From assembly GCA_029007725.1 (NCBI GenBank), contig JAQXIJ010000046.1:26993-90992 (forward strand): a DNA stretch of 64,000 nucleotides, given 5' to 3'. Below the pieces are notes generated by a model. That model was not told the origin of the DNA. It worked only from the letters and a program-made list of their open reading frames with translations, and made no database searches. Positions 61,001 to 64,000 of this stretch are shown piece after piece. The position numbers and the translations under genes are program-made. Every line of letters begins with the position of its first letter. Positions within the stretch are counted from its first letter, which is position 1. The stretch comes from Bacillota bacterium. GTDB lineage: Bacteria > Bacillota > Clostridia > UBA1381.

Positions 61001-64000
61001 TTATTTGTAGTTAGGTGTTTTAAGCAAATACTGATTCTCTACGTTTGCAAGCGTAGGAAAATCGTATGCGGCGGATTGATTTTCATACCGCCAAATCGCG
61101 TCACCGTATCTGTCCGATGCCCATCCCAAAGCTCCGCCTTGGTCAACCGGAGTAAAGTAAAATTCGGCTTTTTTGAGTACAGAAAGACTCTTTATCGCGC
61201 CGTTTTTGTTGCCGTTTGCAACTCGCTCCGAGTTAATTAATGTACGGTCACAGCTAAAATTATCCGCAAGCAAGCCATCTCCACCGCCCAAAATCGCACC
61301 GATATTCACGCTCGAAACAATAGCCGGATTCAGCGATACATTCTGCATAATAAAACCACTTTCGGCATAACCGCAGATACCGCCGGTGTAAATCTCTCCG
61401 CTGCCTGTTTCTACAAGTGTTCCTGCCGAATAGGTATTTTGCACGATTGAATTTTCACCAATAAATCCGACAACTCCGCCAAGATATGCATTTGCCGCCC
61501 TTACCGACAAATCCGCTACCGAAAATGCGCAGTATATCTGCGAATTTTCTGACAGCCCCGAAATCCCACCGGCATAGATCCTGTCCTGCGCATCAAGCGC
61601 AACACTGCCTGATGACGCACATTTATAAATATCTGTCTCCTCATTCATGCCGCAGATTCCGCCGACATATGCGGAGGTATTTGAACTCGAAGCCGAAATC
61701 TCCGCAAAGCACTCCGAAATGCTGCCGCCGGTATCATAGCCGCAAATTCCGCCCAACACAGAATTTTTTCCTTCGGCTTTCATTCTTCCTTTATACACGC
61801 ATCCGCTTATTCTGCCGCTGCTGTTCGCGGCTATGCCGCCGAGTGTTATATTATCCGTCGACGCGGAAAAATCGGCTTTTACGCTGCAATTAATTATTTG
61901 TCCGTAATTTTCCCCGGCAACCGCTCCGGCAATGACGCTTTTTTTCAGCGTTATCGTGTCCGAAACCGCACAGTTTTCTATATATCCGTAGTTGCACGCT
62001 GCAATCAGACCACCGTCCGAGGTCATTACCGTCCTTGCGCCGCGGATGGTCAGATTCCGCACCGTTCCACCGGCAATATTCGAGAACATTCCGCCTTCCC
62101 CGCGTAGGTCGAGTCCGCTGACGATATGGTCGTTTCCGTCAAGGCTGCCCGAAAATCCCGACATTCCGCCGATGCTTTTCCATGGCATGGTAAGCATAAT
62201 ATCATTTTTTAAAATATAGTGCTTTGTTTCGTTGCCGCTCATTGCGCGCAGATCCTCCTGTGACCGAATTTCTATCGGCGTATAAATCGTTTCGCCGGGT
62301 TCAAGCACCGGTTTTGCCGCCTTTTTTGGGCAAACAAGCCGAAATCCGCTGTTCGAACTCTGCCATCTGCCGCTTTCCCAGCCCATGACATTTGTATAAA
62401 AATCCGCGTTCAAAAGCTCATTCCATTCAGCATCCATGCCATTTTGAGATGTTTCGTCCAAAACGGTGTTGATGGCTGTTGTGTTCGTTCGGTTATAGCA
62501 GTAGTTGTTTTTCGTAACTCCGCCGCTTTTGTTTGCAGTAATCCTGCCGCTGTTATGCGTCATTGTGTCACAGATATCCATGCTAGCCGACACGCACGCT
62601 ATAATTTCACCGCCCATATTTATACCCGCAATTCCACCGGCATACATATCCGACAAAACTGAATTTGCCGCGGACAGACATTCCGAGATCTCGCCATAAT
62701 TCTGTCCGGCAATTCCACCGGCATATGCCGATGCGTTCGCGCAGTACACCGCAGACAGGCTGTTTCGGACAATTCCCTTGTTTATGCCGCATATTCCGCC
62801 GGCATTGTTTGTCTTTGCTTTTATATATCCGGTAACAGCGCAGTCCTCAACAATTCCGTCCGCAATTTTACCGGCTATTGCACCAGCGTTCTTTTTCGCA
62901 TTGATTTTTGCGTCAACCGACAAATTTTTTACCGTTCCGCCCGAAATAACCGAAAACAAACCTGCGTTTTCGACATCGACTGCGGATATTTCAAGACCGG
63001 TTATTCTGTATCCTGCGCCGTCCAGCATTCCGCCGAAATCTTCTACCGGCGTCCATAACCCAGAAAGCTCTACGTCCTGCCCCAGAACATAGCATTTTTC
63101 CGGATAGTACCTCATCTGCGATAGCTGAGTTCCGTTGTAAATTACATACGGATATTTCGCGCTGCCGTCACCCGAGGTAAACGCGTGAGGCTGAACGTTT
63201 TTTATAACCGTCATTTTTCCTTCAATACCGTTCGCCGTCACCGGCTTTAGATAAATATCATAGATTTTGTTCACATTCGCAAGCAGCGACGCGTTCACTT
63301 CAACATTTCCAAACCCGATATCACTCAGCTTTTTGTCAATGCTGTAGTTTTTGTCGCCGCTTTCGACTATGTCATAGTACACAGTACAAGGCTTGTTTGT
63401 TTTCATTCCGATGGAAATTTTGTTAAACTCCGTTTTGTCTGACAATCTCGGATATCCGCTAAGAAAATGGATAGTGCTTACACTCTGCAAATCGTACCTG
63501 TACATAAGCTCCAGAACCTCGCCCTTTGTTATGTAATGCTGAGGATCGGTATACGGCGCACCCCTGCCTGCAAACAGGTTGTTCGACAGCGCATAGGCAT
63601 AATATGGCTGTGCATAGTCGGACACGTTTTTTATTCTTTTTGCACCGCTATCGCACAGCTTATAAAACCTCCCCAAAACCACAATTGTATCCTCGCATTT
63701 CAAAAGCGAGCCGGGGCGCACGCTGCCGTCCTCATATCCGAAAATCAGTCCGTTTTCAGCGGCGGTGTAAATGTATGGTGCAAACCAGTCTTCCGCGCCG
63801 ACATCTGAAAAATTATTCAATCCCCTGCCGCGAAGTCCGAGAAATCTGACCAGCATCGTCGCAAACTCTGCACGTGTCACCGGTTTTTCAGCATGAAAAT
63901 CTCCGTTTTCATCGCCCGAAACAACACCGGTCTCAAAAGCCCTTCGGACATAGCCACTGTCTGCCTCATTGGTGCCTGCGATGACAGGGCGTACCAAAGC
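61001..64000 (-). CDS. Large SLH and GLUG-repeat surface protein (5' end beyond window)
   Basis: About 1000 residues visible; the frame is still open at the right edge. The N-terminal visible part has SLH repeats (GVVSGDENGDFHAEKPVTRA, ENGLIFGYEDGSVRPGSLLK, NNLFAGRGAPYTDPQHYITK) over ~170 residues, then a short beta-rich segment, then two long arrays of GLUG-like repeats (~285-530 and ~610-960), for example GGIAGQNYGEISECLSAANS and GGICGYDTGGSISECFAEIS. GLUG repeats form beta-helices on adhesins and IgA-peptidase-like proteins. It probably forms a stalk or adhesin bound to secondary wall polymer. Ends LLKTPNYK, no sorting signal. Confidence 0.88.
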   Translation of the reverse strand, partial: ALVRPVIAGTNEADSGYVRRAFETGVVSGDENGDFHAEKPVTRAEFATMLVRFLGLRGRGLNNFSDVGAEDWFAPYIYTAAENGLIFGYEDGSVRPGSLLKCEDTIVVLGRFYKLCDSGAKRIKNVSDYAQPYYAYALSNNLFAGRGAPYTDPQHYITKGEVLELMYRYDLQSVSTIHFLSGYPRLSDKTEFNKISIGMKTNKPCTVYYDIVESGDKNYSIDKKLSDIGFGNVEVNASLLANVNKIYDIYLKPVTANGIEGKMTVIKNVQPHAFTSGDGSAKYPYVIYNGTQLSQMRYYPEKCYVLGQDVELSGLWTPVEDFGGMLDGAGYRITGLEISAVDVENAGLFSVISGGTVKNLSVDAKINAKKNAGAIAGKIADGIVEDCAVTGYIKAKTNNAGGICGINKGIVRNSLSAVYCANASAYAGGIAGQNYGEISECLSAANSVLSDMYAGGIAGINMGGEIIACVSASMDICDTMTHNSGRITANKSGGVTKNNYCYNRTNTTAINTVLDETSQNGMDAEWNELLNADFYTNVMGWESGRWQSSNSGFRLVCPKKAAKPVLEPGETIYTPIEIRSQEDLRAMSGNETKHYILKNDIMLTMPWKSIGGMSGFSGSLDGNDHIVSGLDLRGEGGMFSNIAGGTVRNLTIRGARTVMTSDGGLIAACNYGYIENCAVSDTITLKKSVIAGAVAGENYGQIINCSVKADFSASTDNITLGGIAANSSGRISGCVYKGRMKAEGKNSVLGGICGYDTGGSISECFAEISASSSNTSAYVGGICGMNEETDIYKCASSGSVALDAQDRIYAGGISGLSENSQIYCAFSVADLSVRAANAYLGGVVGFIGENSIVQNTYSAGTLVETGSGEIYTGGICGYAESGFIMQNVSLNPAIVSSVNIGAILGGGDGLLADNFSCDRTLINSERVANGNKNGAIKSLSVLKKAEFYFTPVDQGGALGWASDRYGDAIWRYENQSAAYDFPTLANVENQYLLKTPNYK

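Noticed and set aside
1..64000. CRISPR array, prophage, transposase or integrase
   Set aside because: No regularly spaced direct repeats and no phage, transposase or integrase genes were seen on either strand.

Overview
The window reads as chromosome of a Gram-positive, low-to-mid GC member of the Bacillota, most likely class Clostridia (inference). The signs are: a ylxM-ffh-rpsP-khpA-rimM-trmD block; divIB-type ftsQ with murA and ftsZ; a FabK-type fatty acid synthesis operon; YesM/YesN and BcrA-type modules; ECF transport; S-layer homology (SLH) surface proteins; and textbook sigma-A promoters (TTGACA-17-TATAAT). No prophage, insertion sequence or CRISPR array was seen. The genus cannot be named from the sequence alone.

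Layout. 0-7.8 kb (minus): one transcription block from a palindrome-bearing promoter, gltX-glnS-aminotransferase-trpS-wecA/tagO, then a zinc-ribbon membrane protein and a small alarmone synthetase cut by the left edge. 8-9 kb (plus): an unrecognised 340-residue protein. 9.3-16.5 kb (minus): signal recognition, ribosome maturation, murein and division genes. 17-18.6 kb: a nucleotidyltransferase, then five tRNA genes (Val, Asp, Phe, Gly, Cys) behind a consensus promoter. 18.7-20.6 kb: an accessory patch with an AT-rich FAD oxidoreductase and two gene remnants. 20.8-30 kb (plus): a MATE exporter, a TetR regulator and fabH-acpP-fabK-fabD-fabG-fabF-fabZ-accD-accA, without accB or accC. 30-37 kb: a C-terminally truncated methyltransferase, a DUF6143-like protein, an ABC transporter plus two-component module, an unknown secreted protein, a DtxR/MntR-type regulator and an InlB-repeat protein.

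37-45.6 kb (minus) is a sugar-sensing and uptake locus: AraC-type response regulator, YesM-type kinase, a solitary sugar-binding lipoprotein, then mglB-mglA-mglC. The two-component system and lone binding protein probably sense the sugar outside the cell and drive the mgl transporter. 45.8-48.3 kb encodes an unusual single polypeptide: a TetM/EF-G-like ribosomal GTPase joined to a C-terminal NYN (YacP/Rae1-like) nuclease domain. 48.4-51.8 kb is a gene graveyard of four exported or membrane genes (DUF2207, LemA, a GLUG-type surface protein, a small secreted protein), broken by homopolymer frameshifts, deletions and nonsense codons.

51.8-57.3 kb (minus) is a cobalamin uptake operon: promoter, cobalamin riboswitch, intrinsic terminator, a broken transcobalamin-like gene with SLH sequence, an intact DUF4430 protein, EcfT, and one polypeptide joining two ECF ATPase domains to an S-component-like membrane domain. 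57.4-64 kb holds typA, an SLH-anchored M15 peptidase and a large SLH/GLUG surface protein cut by the right edge. Broken genes are confined to accessory and envelope functions while housekeeping genes are intact, which argues for real gene decay over sequencing error.
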